Assembly (NCBI RefSeq): GCF_900177765.1 | Contig: NZ_FXWI01000002.1 | Location: 372,001-436,000, forward strand | DNA length: 64,000 bases | From: Agreia sp. VKM Ac-1783 | Lineage (GTDB): Bacteria > Actinomycetota > Actinomycetes > Actinomycetales > Microbacteriaceae | Direction: 5' to 3' | In this document: one piece after another, positions 17,155-26,531 of the stretch | Layout of the letters: each line of letters begins with the position of its first letter | Position numbering within the stretch: position 1 is the stretch's first letter | Position numbers and translations under genes: made by a program | The notes under the pieces: generated by a model | What the model saw: only the letters and a program-made list of their open reading frames with translations | What the model was told of the DNA's origin: nothing | The model's database searches: none

Positions 17155-17855
17155 GCCTGAGCCGCGTCTGCGGTGTCGCGCTCGCTCGCGACCTGGCCGA
17201 ACACGTCGACGAACGTGGCGGCATCCTGCGCGCCCGACACACCGTACCTGCCATCGATGACGAAGAAGGGCACTCCCTGGATTCCGTATTCCTGGGCCTG
17301 GCGCTGGTCGGCGCGAACCGCAGCGAGGTGCTCCCCCGACTCGAGGGACCGCACGACGTCGTCTCGCTCGAGGCCGATCTCTGCTGCGAGGTCGGCCAGG
17401 TCGTCGATGCGGCCGACGTTGCGGCCCTCTTCGAAGTAGGCCTTGAGCAGGCGCTCCTTGGCCTGCAACTGCAGGCCTTTCGACTTGGCGTAGTGAATGA
17501 GCTCGTGCGCTTTCACCGTGTTCGCGTGCTGCAGGGCGTCGTAGTCGTAGTGCAGCCCCACGTCTTCGGCGATGCCGGTCACACGCTGCAGCATCTCGCG
17601 AGCCTGCTCGGCCGGAATGCCCTTGTGGTTTCGGAGAAAATCGACCTCGTCGCCCTCGAAGTCGACGGGCGTATCGGGCGAGAGTTCGAAGCTGTGGTAC
17701 TCGATCTCGACAGCCGGGGTGCCCGGCTGAGCGGAGTACGCCTCGATGCCGGCTTCGAGCTTGCGCTTGCCGATGTAGCACCACGGGCATGCGATGTCGC
17801 TCCAGACATCGACTTTGATGGAGGCGGGAACGGCAGGGGTCTGGAGATCGGTCAC
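17151..17855 (-). CDS. DsbA-family oxidoreductase (FrnE/YwbO type)
   Basis: 234 residues. Thioredoxin-fold protein with the active site CPWC at residues 23-26, in VWSDIACPWCYIGK. The helical insertion with YHSFELSPDTP and the C-terminal GVPFFVIDGRYGVSGAQ (cis-Pro loop) match the FrnE-like 2-hydroxychromene-isomerase/DsbA group, which is cytoplasmic and lacks a signal peptide, as here. Such proteins act in disulfide handling, oxidative stress or polyketide chemistry. It starts with GTG 17855 and is followed with overlap by the two-cysteine small protein. Confidence 0.88.
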   Translation of the reverse strand: MTDLQTPAVPASIKVDVWSDIACPWCYIGKRKLEAGIEAYSAQPGTPAVEIEYHSFELSPDTPVDFEGDEVDFLRNHKGIPAEQAREMLQRVTGIAEDVGLHYDYDALQHANTVKAHELIHYAKSKGLQLQAKERLLKAYFEEGRNVGRIDDLADLAAEIGLERDDVVRSLESGEHLAAVRADQRQAQEYGIQGVPFFVIDGRYGVSGAQDAATFVDVFGQVASERDTADAAQA

Positions 17856-17946
17856 GATGGGTCGAACGGATGCCCGCGGCCGGCTATTCCCGATCGACAG
17901 CCATCTGCACGGAAGAATTCATTAGACCGCATGGTTTACTCCGTTC

Positions 17947-18435
17947 ATGACGACTTCAGGACGCGACCGGGTAATCGACGATGCGGCACGCCGCGATATT
18001 CAGGTCGAGATCGTGGAACGCCCGCCGGCGAACAGCCTCGAAGATGCTGCAGCGGGACTCGGTCTCGATCCGTTGGCGATCGTGAAGACGCTGGTGGTCA
18101 AGCGGCATGACGGCGACTTCGTGTTCGCCCTCGTTCCAGGCGACCGGCAGATCAGCTGGGCGAAGCTTCGCGCACTCGTGGGCGTCAACAAGCTGTCGCT
18201 GCCGCATCAGGACGTCGCGCTGCAGGCGACCGGTTATGAGCGCGGGACGATCACGCCGCTGGGAAGCACGAGCGCGTGGCCTGTCTTCGCCGACGAGCGC
18301 ATCGTCGGCAAACGTATCGCCCTCGGTGCGGGTGAGCACGGACTGTCGGCCTTTGTCGACGCCGACGCGCTTCTGGATGCCTACGGCGCGACGATCGGGG
18401 ACATCACCGACGAGCTGAAACCGCGCGAGACCTGA
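17947..18435 (+). CDS. YbaK/EbsC-family aminoacyl-tRNA editing hydrolase
   Basis: 162 residues, the length of stand-alone YbaK/ProX-type editing domains that hydrolyse mischarged aminoacyl-tRNA. Visible are IVKTLVVKRHDGDFVFALVPGD (catalytic Lys region), LRALVGVNKLSL and the GSTSAWPVFAD loop equivalent to the family's G-[ST]-x-x-P substrate loop. Which aminoacyl-tRNA is edited cannot be told. It is divergent from the DsbA gene, with 91 bp between starts. Confidence 0.88.
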   Translation: MTTSGRDRVIDDAARRDIQVEIVERPPANSLEDAAAGLGLDPLAIVKTLVVKRHDGDFVFALVPGDRQISWAKLRALVGVNKLSLPHQDVALQATGYERGTITPLGSTSAWPVFADERIVGKRIALGAGEHGLSAFVDADALLDAYGATIGDITDELKPRET

Positions 18436-18453
18436 CGCGCGGGGTAATGCGCC

Positions 18454-18846
18454 CTAGGCTGCCTGGGCGATGACGTGACGCGCGTATTGAACGCGACCGA
18501 AGACATCCGGCGCCGTCGCCGAGTTCGCCGCCGGAATGTTCGTGGTGTGCAGCAGCGGACCGTTGCGCACCGTCACCTGCACGTAGCCCGTGGCGACCTG
18601 GTCGCGCACCAGCAGAAAGAGCAGTCCGAGGAAGAAGAAGAAGAATCCGATGATCGCGAGCACGATCGCCCACGTCGGGGTTTTGGTCTCGACCCGCGTG
18701 AAGTCCGTGACGAAGATCTCGGTGCCGGCGAGGCCAGTGCTGCCGCTCGGCGTGACGAGCCAATGCTCCGTGAGCGTCACGTCACCGATCACGACAAGCG
18801 GCTGCTCGGGTACCGAGGCGTTCGACGACGGAACCATATTCGACAT
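18454..18846 (-). CDS. Single-helix membrane protein with a basic C-terminal domain, unknown
   Basis: 130 residues. A polar N-terminal half of about 55 residues precedes a strong hydrophobic helix (WAIVLAIIGFFFFFLGLLFLL, with five consecutive Phe) and a C-terminal domain with QVTVRNGPLLHTTNIPA. Similar uncharacterised proteins exist in actinobacteria. A TATGCT box 6 nt before the ATG supports expression. It converges on the YbaK gene with 18 bp between stops. Confidence 0.7.
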   Translation of the reverse strand: MSNMVPSSNASVPEQPLVVIGDVTLTEHWLVTPSGSTGLAGTEIFVTDFTRVETKTPTWAIVLAIIGFFFFFLGLLFLLVRDQVATGYVQVTVRNGPLLHTTNIPAANSATAPDVFGRVQYARHVIAQAA

Positions 18847-18858
18847 GCTCGAAGCATA
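18847..18858 (-). promoter_or_regulatory. Leaderless-type -10 box for the 130-residue membrane protein
   Basis: TATGCT (18853-18858, minus strand), 6 nt, ATG. Confidence 0.5.
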
Positions 18859-18934
18859 GCGGCGACCGCCCTATAGCTGGCGGGGCGCTGACTCGGATTT
18901 CGGCGTGAACTGTCCTCGTGGAGTCTGGAACATT

Positions 18935-18945
18935 CCTAGGGGCGG
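18935..18945. repeat. 11-bp direct repeat, left copy, at the edge of the accessory cassette
   Basis: CCTAGGGGCGG, identical to 22026-22036. It covers the stop codon of the alcohol dehydrogenase gene. The two copies bracket four genes over about 3.1 kb. Confidence 0.45.
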
Positions 18946-19970
18946 ATGAGTACTTTGAGTGCTTCGCGGGAGTCCATGAGGCGGTACGCCTCAGCGATCT
19001 GGGAGAGAGGCAGCTCGCGATCGAAGACCTTGCCGGGCGCGATCGTACCGTCGAGGACCTGCGGCAACGCGGCCTCTATATAGGCGCGAATAGTTGCCGG
19101 GCCGCCGGTAAGAGTCGCATTCTTGCCGAACAGCGAGGCGAAGCCGACAGGTGCGTTCTCGTATTGTGGGACGCCGACGCGTGAGATCGTTCCGCCGGGC
19201 CGCACGATGCCGTAGGCCTGCTCGTAGGCGGGCATGTGTCCGACGGCCTCGAGTACGACGTGCGCACCCTCCCCGCCGGTGAACTCGAGCACTTTCTGGA
19301 TACCCGCATCGCCGCGTTCTGCCACGACATGGGTGGCACCAAACTCGCGGCCGAGGTCGGTGCGTGCCTTGTGCCGGCCCATGAGAATGATCATCTCGGC
19401 GCCGAGCTGTCGGGAGGCGAGGATGGCGGACAGACCCACAGCTCCGTCGCCAATGACGACGACGGTCTTGCCTGCCTCTACCCCGCCCTTGTGCGCGGCG
19501 TGATAGCCGGTGAGATACACGTCCGAAAGCGTCAGCAACGACGGCATCAACGCCTCATCCGTCCCCGCCGGGATGACGACTGCCGTGCCGTCTGCCTGGG
19601 GCACGAGCAGCTTCTCGGCTTGGGTTGCCGATGACGCGCCGTCGAAAAAACCTCCATGCACACACGATGTAGTCACTCCATCGCGGCAGTACACGCAGGT
19701 ATTGTCGCACCAGGCGAACGGCACGATAACGGTGTCTCCGACGGCAATACGGGCGACATCGTCGCCGATCTGCTCTACGACGCCGATCGCCTCGTGTCCC
19801 ATCCGGCGACCGTCGGGGGTTTCCTCCAGAGAGTGGTACGGGTGCAAATCGGAGCCGCATACGCACGCATAAGTGACGCGGATGATCGCGTCGGTTGGAT
19901 TCTGGATTGAGGGCTCGGGGACGTCGACAACGCGGACGTCGCCCGCGTTATACATCAGTGTTGCTCGCAT
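18936..19970 (-). CDS. Zinc-dependent alcohol dehydrogenase (MDR family)
   Basis: 344 residues. It oxidises or reduces an alcohol/aldehyde pair with NAD(P). The catalytic zinc site is visible as CVCGSDLH and GHEAIGVVEQIG, the structural zinc as a four-Cys lobe CDNTCVYC...C, and the Rossmann motif as VVVIGDGAVGLSAI near residue 170. Substrate unknown. It lies 42 bp downstream of the cupin gene on the same strand and is divergent from the MmyB-type regulator, which probably controls both. Confidence 0.92.
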   Translation of the reverse strand: MRATLMYNAGDVRVVDVPEPSIQNPTDAIIRVTYACVCGSDLHPYHSLEETPDGRRMGHEAIGVVEQIGDDVARIAVGDTVIVPFAWCDNTCVYCRDGVTTSCVHGGFFDGASSATQAEKLLVPQADGTAVVIPAGTDEALMPSLLTLSDVYLTGYHAAHKGGVEAGKTVVVIGDGAVGLSAILASRQLGAEMIILMGRHKARTDLGREFGATHVVAERGDAGIQKVLEFTGGEGAHVVLEAVGHMPAYEQAYGIVRPGGTISRVGVPQYENAPVGFASLFGKNATLTGGPATIRAYIEAALPQVLDGTIAPGKVFDRELPLSQIAEAYRLMDSREALKVLIRP

Positions 19971-20012
19971 GAGCGTTCCTCTCTTGTTGGTGCTGGCGCG
20001 CAGAACGCGCGC

Positions 20013-20411
20013 TCAGCGGTTGTCGTACTCGTCGTCGGTGACGTGTGCTCCCCAATGGGCGCTGTCGCCACCGTCCGGAGTTTCCCAGAGCGCAAGGTGC
20101 GTCATGAAGCTGTCGGGCGCGGCGCCGTGCCAGTGCTCTTCGCCCGGAGGCGTGTACACGGTTTGTCCCGCGTACACCTCGACCACGTCCCCGCCCCGCG
20201 CCTGCACGAGCGCGGTGCCCTCCATGATTCGGAGCGTCTGGCCGAGCGGGTGGGAGTGCCAGGCGGTGCGAGCTCCGGGGCTGAACCGGACCATGCCGGC
20301 GCTCAGGCGTTGGCCTTCGTCCTGCGGAGCAATGACAGGGTCGAGCCACACGTCCCCGGTGAACCATTCGGGAGGATTTTTCACCGTGGGGGCGATGGGG
20401 AGGATGCGCAT
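20013..20411 (-). CDS. Single-domain cupin protein
   Basis: 132 residues. Cupin motif 1 is HSHPLGQTLRIMEG (about 53-66) and motif 2 is PPGEEHWHGA (about 92-101), so the metal-binding His and Glu residues are present. Similar small cupins accompany oxidoreductases and act as mandelonitrile lyases, quercetinase-like enzymes or sensors; the activity is not predictable. The gene is cotranscribed with the alcohol dehydrogenase and shares a 180-bp divergent promoter region with the regulator. Confidence 0.88.
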   Translation of the reverse strand: MRILPIAPTVKNPPEWFTGDVWLDPVIAPQDEGQRLSAGMVRFSPGARTAWHSHPLGQTLRIMEGTALVQARGGDVVEVYAGQTVYTPPGEEHWHGAAPDSFMTHLALWETPDGGDSAHWGAHVTDDEYDNR

Positions 20412-20571
20412 GATCGTCCTTTCTATGGTTGCGTGGTAGCGATGGTGACGATGAACGGTCCCGTCTGTCCTGCGATCGCTTCGACGTCGTTCGCAAGTAA
20501 AACTCGATCAGACCCCTGGCAGGGAGTCTCTCGCGAAAGGTGTACTGATAGTGCATCCCTCGGTCCCACGG

Positions 20572-20584
20572 ACCGTCGTACGGT
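20572..20584. promoter_or_regulatory. Short palindrome just upstream of the MmyB-type regulator start
   Basis: ACCGT-CGT-ACGGT, a perfect dyad ending 7 nt before ATG 20592, placed where an autorepressor could bind. The rest of the 180-bp divergent region (20412-20591) has no clear -35/-10 pair. Confidence 0.35.
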
Positions 20585-20591
20585 GGGGGGC

Positions 20592-21464
20592 ATGGAAAAC
20601 ATGGCCGAGGTGCGTGAATTTCTCATGTCACGACGCGCGCGACTTTCACCGACGGACGTCGGACTGACAGCTGGCGCGAACCGGCGAGTTGCAGGACTGC
20701 GCCGGTCCGAGGTCGCGATGCTCGCTGACCTGAGCGTCGAGTACTACGCCAAGCTCGAACGCGGGGACATCGCCGGCGCGTCGACTGCCGTGCTGGAGTC
20801 GCTCGCCCGGGCCCTCGTTCTCGACGAGACGGAGCGGATGCATCTGCTTGATCTTGCACGCGCCGCCGACGGCATCCCGACATCGGGTCGCCACCGCCGA
20901 CGTGCCAGCACCCAGCAGCCCTCCCGCCTCGCGTTGCAACGCACGCTCGACGCGATCACCGGCGGGCCGGCCTTCGTCCGAGACCGGCACCAGAACCTCG
21001 TCGCGACGAACCCGCTTGGTGCGGCGTTCTACTCTCCTGTCATCGGGAACGGCGGGAGGACCCCAAACCTGGCGCGGTTCCAGTTCCTCGACCCCGCATC
21101 ACGCGATTTCTACCCCGACTGGGAACTCTTTGCCCAGATGTGCGTCGGTATCATGCGTGTCGAGGCTGGCCGGGACCCGCATGACCGCACTCTGCAGGAT
21201 CTGGTCGGCGAACTCACCACCCGCAGCGAGACCTTCGCGCGACTGTGGTCAGCCCATGACGTTCGCACGCACGGATCCGGCACCAAGCGCTTCCACCACC
21301 CGATCGTCGGATCGCTCACGCTGCAGTACGAAGAACTTACCGTCACGGCCGAGGACGGCCTCAGCCTACTCATCTACACTCCGGAACCCGGGTCGCCGTC
21401 GGCTGAACGCCTACAGCTCCTTGCGAACTGGGCGTCCGATACCCCAGTCACGGAGCACTCATGA
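20592..21464 (+). CDS. MmyB-type helix-turn-helix transcriptional regulator
   Basis: 290 residues. The N-terminal XRE-like HTH (about 10-75) contains LRRSEVAMLADLSVEYYAKLERG, the hallmark of the MmyB group. After an Arg-rich linker comes the PAS-like ligand domain, with DRHQNLVATNPLGAAFYSP and FLDPASRDFYPDWE. Regulators of this type usually sit next to oxidoreductase or hydrolase genes and control them divergently, as here with the cupin and dehydrogenase. I chose ATG 20592; earlier in-frame codons translate the antisense of the cupin. The gene overlaps the acetyltransferase start by 4 nt. Confidence 0.9.
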   Translation: MENMAEVREFLMSRRARLSPTDVGLTAGANRRVAGLRRSEVAMLADLSVEYYAKLERGDIAGASTAVLESLARALVLDETERMHLLDLARAADGIPTSGRHRRRASTQQPSRLALQRTLDAITGGPAFVRDRHQNLVATNPLGAAFYSPVIGNGGRTPNLARFQFLDPASRDFYPDWELFAQMCVGIMRVEAGRDPHDRTLQDLVGELTTRSETFARLWSAHDVRTHGSGTKRFHHPIVGSLTLQYEELTVTAEDGLSLLIYTPEPGSPSAERLQLLANWASDTPVTEHS

Positions 21465-22030
21465 CCCTCGCCGACCTCCTCGCCGCACTGAACGCCGGCG
21501 AGACGATCCCCGGAGGTTCCCCCGGACACGCGGTCATGCACGAGACCAGCCAAGAAGCGCTTCGTATCGCTGGGGAGCTCAACGCCGGATATCACCCGCC
21601 CGCCCGGGTGAGGCAGCTCCTTGCAGAGCTGACCGGCCGTCCCGTCGATGAGACGGTGACGCTGTTTCCGCCATTCACCGCCGACTTCGGCAAGAACATC
21701 CGGTTAGGCGCCCGGGTGTTCATCAACTCCGGATGCCGCTTTCAAGATCAGGGCGGCATCTCGATCGGCGACGACTGCCTGATCGGCCACAACGCGGTCA
21801 TTGCCACTCTCCAGCACGGCATGCAACCCAGCAAACGGGCCGACCTCATCCCGTCGCCCGTTATCCTCGGGCGGAACGTGTGGCTCGGAGCTAATGTCAC
21901 CGTCCTGCCTGGAGTCACCATCGGTGACGACTCCGTCGTCGGCGCAGGCAGCGTCGTGACAAAAGACATCCCCGCCGGGGTCATCGCTGTTGGCTCACCC
22001 GCGCGCGTTATCCGCGCTCTTCCCACCTAG
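21461..22030 (+). CDS. Sugar O-acetyltransferase (maltose/galactoside acetyltransferase family)
   Basis: 189 residues. The N-terminal helical Mac domain is followed by left-handed beta-helix hexapeptide repeats (IRLGARVFINSGC through VVGAGSVVTKDIP) ending in the usual VGSPARVIR. The catalytic His is likely in LIGHNAVIATLQH. It transfers acetyl from acetyl-CoA to a sugar or similar hydroxyl. ATG overlaps the regulator stop as ATGA, so the two are coupled. Confidence 0.9.
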   Translation: MTLADLLAALNAGETIPGGSPGHAVMHETSQEALRIAGELNAGYHPPARVRQLLAELTGRPVDETVTLFPPFTADFGKNIRLGARVFINSGCRFQDQGGISIGDDCLIGHNAVIATLQHGMQPSKRADLIPSPVILGRNVWLGANVTVLPGVTIGDDSVVGAGSVVTKDIPAGVIAVGSPARVIRALPT

Positions 22031-22036
22031 GGGCGG
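22026..22036. repeat. 11-bp direct repeat, right copy, at the edge of the accessory cassette
   Basis: CCTAGGGGCGG, matching 18935-18945. It covers the stop codon of the acetyltransferase gene. Confidence 0.45.
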
Positions 22037-22191
22037 CAGTCGGAACGATGGTCTGGGTAGAGCATCGCAAACGAAGCGAAATCCCTGAGCAGCGAGCGAT
22101 AGAAAGAGACACCGATGAAGATCGCAGAAACGTCCTGCAGCTCTTGCCCGCCTGGCTACTCGCTAATCTGTCCAGGCTCGGGGACGCGCGA
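22031..22191 (+). other. Intergenic segment with two tiny reading frames, possible gene remnant
   Basis: Between the acetyltransferase and the uppS stop. Two overlapping short frames start here: ATG 22115 (26 codons, N-terminus MKIAETSCSSCPPGYS, three Cys, weak AAAGAG upstream) and ATG 22048 (53 codons, Arg/Glu-rich). Both run into the 3' end of uppS. They look more like the truncated start of a lost gene than functional proteins. Confidence 0.25.
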
Positions 22192-23001
22192 CTAGGGGGT
22201 GGCGGGTGAGGAGGGCGCGTCGATCGCTCCGCCGAACCGGCGCGATCGGCCGGTGTAGTGCTCGATGGCCTGCCACAGATCGAGTCGTGTGAAGTCGGGC
22301 CACAGGGTGTCGAGGAAGACCATCTCGGCGTAGGCCGACTGCCACAGCTGGAAGTTGCTGGTGCGCTGCTCGCCGGAACTGCGAACGAACAGGTCGACGT
22401 CGGGCAGATCCGGCAGGTAGAGGTGCTTCTGGATCGTCTTCTCGCTGATACCCGAGGGCTTCAGACGGCCGGCACGCACGTCCTCTGCGATGGCGGTCAC
22501 CGCATCCACGATCTCGTTGCGACCGCCGTAGTTCACGCACATGCTCAGCGTCATGGTGTTGTTCGTCGCCGTCATCTGCTCGGCGATCTGCAGGTCTTTG
22601 ATGACGCTCGCCCAGAGTCTCGGCTTGCGTCCGGCCCAGCGAATGCGCACGCCCCACTCGTTGAGCTGGTCTCGACGACGATGAAGAACCTCGCGATTGA
22701 AGCCCATGAGAAAGCGCACCTCGTCGGGCGAGCGCTTCCAATTCTCGGTCGAGAACGCATAGACGCTGAGGTGCTTGACGCCGATCTGGATGGCGCCGGC
22801 GACGACGTCGAGCAGTGCCGCTTCGCCCGCGCGATGCCCCTCCACTCGGGTCAGTCCGCGGGAGTTGGCCCACCGACCGTTTCCATCCATAACGACGGCG
22901 ACGTGGCCGGGCACCTGCGCGCGAGGAATGTCTGGCGGGTAGACGGCCGTCCAGTCGAGCGCACGGAACTCGGGGACAACGGATGCTCGAGATCTGCTCA
23001 C
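22192..23001 (-). CDS. uppS: Isoprenyl transferase (cis-prenyl diphosphate synthase, UppS family)
   Basis: 269 residues. It condenses isopentenyl diphosphate onto allylic diphosphates to make the polyprenyl carrier for cell-wall synthesis. Signatures: [10 protein letters not shown] (catalytic Asp), [15 protein letters not shown], and near the C-terminus [14 protein letters not shown], which binds Mg-IPP. The GTG start at 23001 overlaps the recO stop as GTGA; earlier in-frame codons fall inside recO. The short Ala/Pro-rich C-terminal tail is not conserved. Confidence 0.95.
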   Translation of the reverse strand: MSRSRASVVPEFRALDWTAVYPPDIPRAQVPGHVAVVMDGNGRWANSRGLTRVEGHRAGEAALLDVVAGAIQIGVKHLSVYAFSTENWKRSPDEVRFLMGFNREVLHRRRDQLNEWGVRIRWAGRKPRLWASVIKDLQIAEQMTATNNTMTLSMCVNYGGRNEIVDAVTAIAEDVRAGRLKPSGISEKTIQKHLYLPDLPDVDLFVRSSGEQRTSNFQLWQSAYAEMVFLDTLWPDFTRLDLWQAIEHYTGRSRRFGGAIDAPSSPATP

Positions 23002-23753
23002 GACGCGGCCTCCTGGCGCTGCTTCTGGGCGGTGCGGTCGACGTGTTCGAGAGAGCGCAGACCCCGCTCCAGGTGCCATTGGGTATAGGCCGAGACGACG
23101 CCGCTCGCCTTCGAGCGGGAGGCCTGGTCTGCAGCGTCGGCGCGAGCCCAGTCTCCGGTCAGGAGTGCGCTGAGGAGCCCGATCGTCTGCTCGTCGAGCC
23201 GCACCGTGCCCGGAGGAGCCACGGAGTCGCTGACGACGCCTCCGAGTTGCACGACGAACGCGGAATGCGGCCCGGGTTCGCCGGTCACGGCGCAGTCGTG
23301 GAAGCTCGGAGCCCATCCGGCCATAGAAAGAGCCCGCAGGAGATAGGAGTCGAGAGTGAGGCTTGCGCCGTGCTCGCCGCGCGACAGGGAACGGAGTGCG
23401 CCGACGAGGAGAAGATACTGCGGGAGACCGGCTTCGGCCTCGCTCAGCTTGTCTGCCGTCTCTACCATGGCGCTGGCCGCCGTATAGCTCGCGTAGTCGG
23501 CGGTGATGGCGGCCCCATACGACGAGATCGTCTCGGCCTGGGTGACGGTGTCGAGCGACCGGCCCTCGTAGAACTGAACATCGGCGACCATGAACGGCTC
23601 GAGCCTCGCGCCGAACTTCGATCCCGTGCGCCGCACCCCACGCGCTACGGCACGGACTTTGCCGTGTTGACGAGTGAGCATGGTGACAATGCGGTCGGCC
23701 TCACCCAGCTTGTGGGTGCGCAGCACGACGCAGTCGTCACGGTAAACAGGCAC
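22998..23753 (-). CDS. recO: DNA repair protein RecO
   Basis: 251 residues. It loads RecA with RecR and anneals SSB-coated DNA. The N-terminal OB fold begins [40 protein letters not shown], the standard RecO start (only part quoted matters: the GEADRIV turn). A helical C-terminal domain follows; the zinc-finger Cys set is not evident apart from one Cys near residue 190. GTG start at 23753, with GATAAT 5 nt upstream. It is coupled to uppS by a 4-nt overlap. Confidence 0.93.
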   Translation of the reverse strand: MPVYRDDCVVLRTHKLGEADRIVTMLTRQHGKVRAVARGVRRTGSKFGARLEPFMVADVQFYEGRSLDTVTQAETISSYGAAITADYASYTAASAMVETADKLSEAEAGLPQYLLLVGALRSLSRGEHGASLTLDSYLLRALSMAGWAPSFHDCAVTGEPGPHSAFVVQLGGVVSDSVAPPGTVRLDEQTIGLLSALLTGDWARADAADQASRSKASGVVSAYTQWHLERGLRSLEHVDRTAQKQRQEAAS

Positions 23754-23818
23754 GATCCATTATCGACCCTCGGCCAGGTGTTTGCCCGGTGCACGCGCGG
23801 TCGTGGTACACCTTGAGG

Positions 23819-24535
23819 GTGTCTGATGCCGTGGCCTTCTCGATCCCGCTCTGGTCGGATCTGCTGGCTGTGGGGATCGGCAGTCTGCAGGGCGCCATGT
23901 TCGCCTCGCAGTTCCGCGATCGCAGGCTCGATCTTCTCGGAGTCGCTATCATCGGCGTCGCCACCGGGCTCGGAGGCGGTCTTCTCCGCGACATCTTCCT
24001 CGTCGTGCCGCTCGTGGCCCTGCACACGAACTGGTATCTGAGCGTCGCCGTTCTCTCGGCGCTGTTCGGCATGCTCCTCGTGCGCCTCTTCGAGAGGCTC
24101 GACACGGTCATCACGATCCTCGACGCTCTGACCATCGGCCTCTTCGGCGCGATCGGTACGACCAAGGCCCTCTCGTTGGGTCTTCCCGTGATCCCCTCGA
24201 TCTTCGTGGGTGTCGTCTCGGCCGTCGGCGGCTCCGTCGTTCGAGACGTGCTGCTCGCGATGCCGATCGCGCTGATGCACGTCGGTTCGCTCTATGCCGT
24301 CGCCGCCGGAGCGGGCTCCGCGGTACTCGTCGCGTTCTGGGCCGGCGGTATGGACATCACCGTCGCCGCCGTGATCTGCGTACTCGTCACCACGGTGGTG
24401 CGTCTCCTCGCCGTGCGCTACGGGTGGAGTCTCCCCGAGCAGCGCGCCATCCGCAGCATGCCCAGGATTTCACGCGCAGCGCTGCGCCCGCGCTGGCCCC
24501 GACTTCGCCGAACGGCCAAGCCGGGCCAGCACTGA
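23819..24535 (+). CDS. TRIC-like/UPF0126 membrane protein (YicG family)
   Basis: 238 residues and seven predicted helices in two repeats, each carrying the family motif: TGLGGGLLRDIFL near residue 50 and SAVGGSVVRDVLL near residue 140. Bacterial members resemble the animal TRIC cation channels and are thought to be small-ion or amino-acid channels. The C-terminal 25 residues are strongly basic (Arg-rich). I chose GTG 23819, preceded at 6 nt by TACACC; GTG 23789 would add ten residues. It is divergent from recO. Confidence 0.83.
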   Translation: MSDAVAFSIPLWSDLLAVGIGSLQGAMFASQFRDRRLDLLGVAIIGVATGLGGGLLRDIFLVVPLVALHTNWYLSVAVLSALFGMLLVRLFERLDTVITILDALTIGLFGAIGTTKALSLGLPVIPSIFVGVVSAVGGSVVRDVLLAMPIALMHVGSLYAVAAGAGSAVLVAFWAGGMDITVAAVICVLVTTVVRLLAVRYGWSLPEQRAIRSMPRISRAALRPRWPRLRRTAKPGQH

Positions 24536-24554
24536 CGACGAGCGCCGGTCTCGA

Positions 24555-26345
<1,791 letters not shown>

Positions 26346-26370
26346 TCAGATTGTCAGCCAATGGCGAACT

Positions 26371-26408
26371 CCGCGACGAGGAAGGCCTGAGATTAGGACT
26401 CGTCGCGG
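26371..26408 (-). promoter_or_regulatory. leuA leader hairpin (attenuator candidate)
   Basis: CCGCGACGAG (minus strand, 26399-26408) pairs perfectly over 10 bp with CTCGTCGCGG (26371-26380) around 18 nt. The upstream arm lies in the last codons and stop region of the leader peptide, so a ribosome stalled at the Leu codons or finishing at the stop would change whether it forms. No U run follows, so control may act through an alternative structure, Rho, or leuA ribosome-site access. Confidence 0.65.
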
Positions 26409-26437
26409 CAGCTAAGAAGAAGCAGACCGAACAGCAT
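26393..26437 (-). CDS. leuA leader peptide (Leu-rich)
   Basis: 14 codons: M-L-F-G-L-L-L-L-S-C-R-D-E-S then TAA. Five of the 14 residues are Leu, four consecutive (CTG CTT CTT CTT; CTT is otherwise uncommon in this high-GC genome). The ATG is preceded by TAGCGT at 7 nt and has no Shine-Dalgarno, so the transcript is probably leaderless. Leu-rich leader peptides upstream of leuA are known in actinobacteria. The peptide is expected to sense Leu-tRNA charge; the protein itself has no further role. Confidence 0.8.
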   Translation of the reverse strand: MLFGLLLLSCRDES

Positions 26438-26450
26438 GGTGGATACGCTA
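26438..26450 (-). promoter_or_regulatory. Promoter -10 for the leuA leader transcript
   Basis: TAGCGT (26445-26450, minus strand), then 7 nt, then the leader ATG. A TTGCCG about 14 nt upstream is the nearest -35-like hexamer; the spacing is short. Confidence 0.5.
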
Positions 26451-26531
26451 GCACCGTTTGCTGTCGGCAACGATGACTTCTGGGGCTGATCGCCCTGTGC
26501 GGTTAGGCTGAAAGAAACAGGGAGAGGCCGA

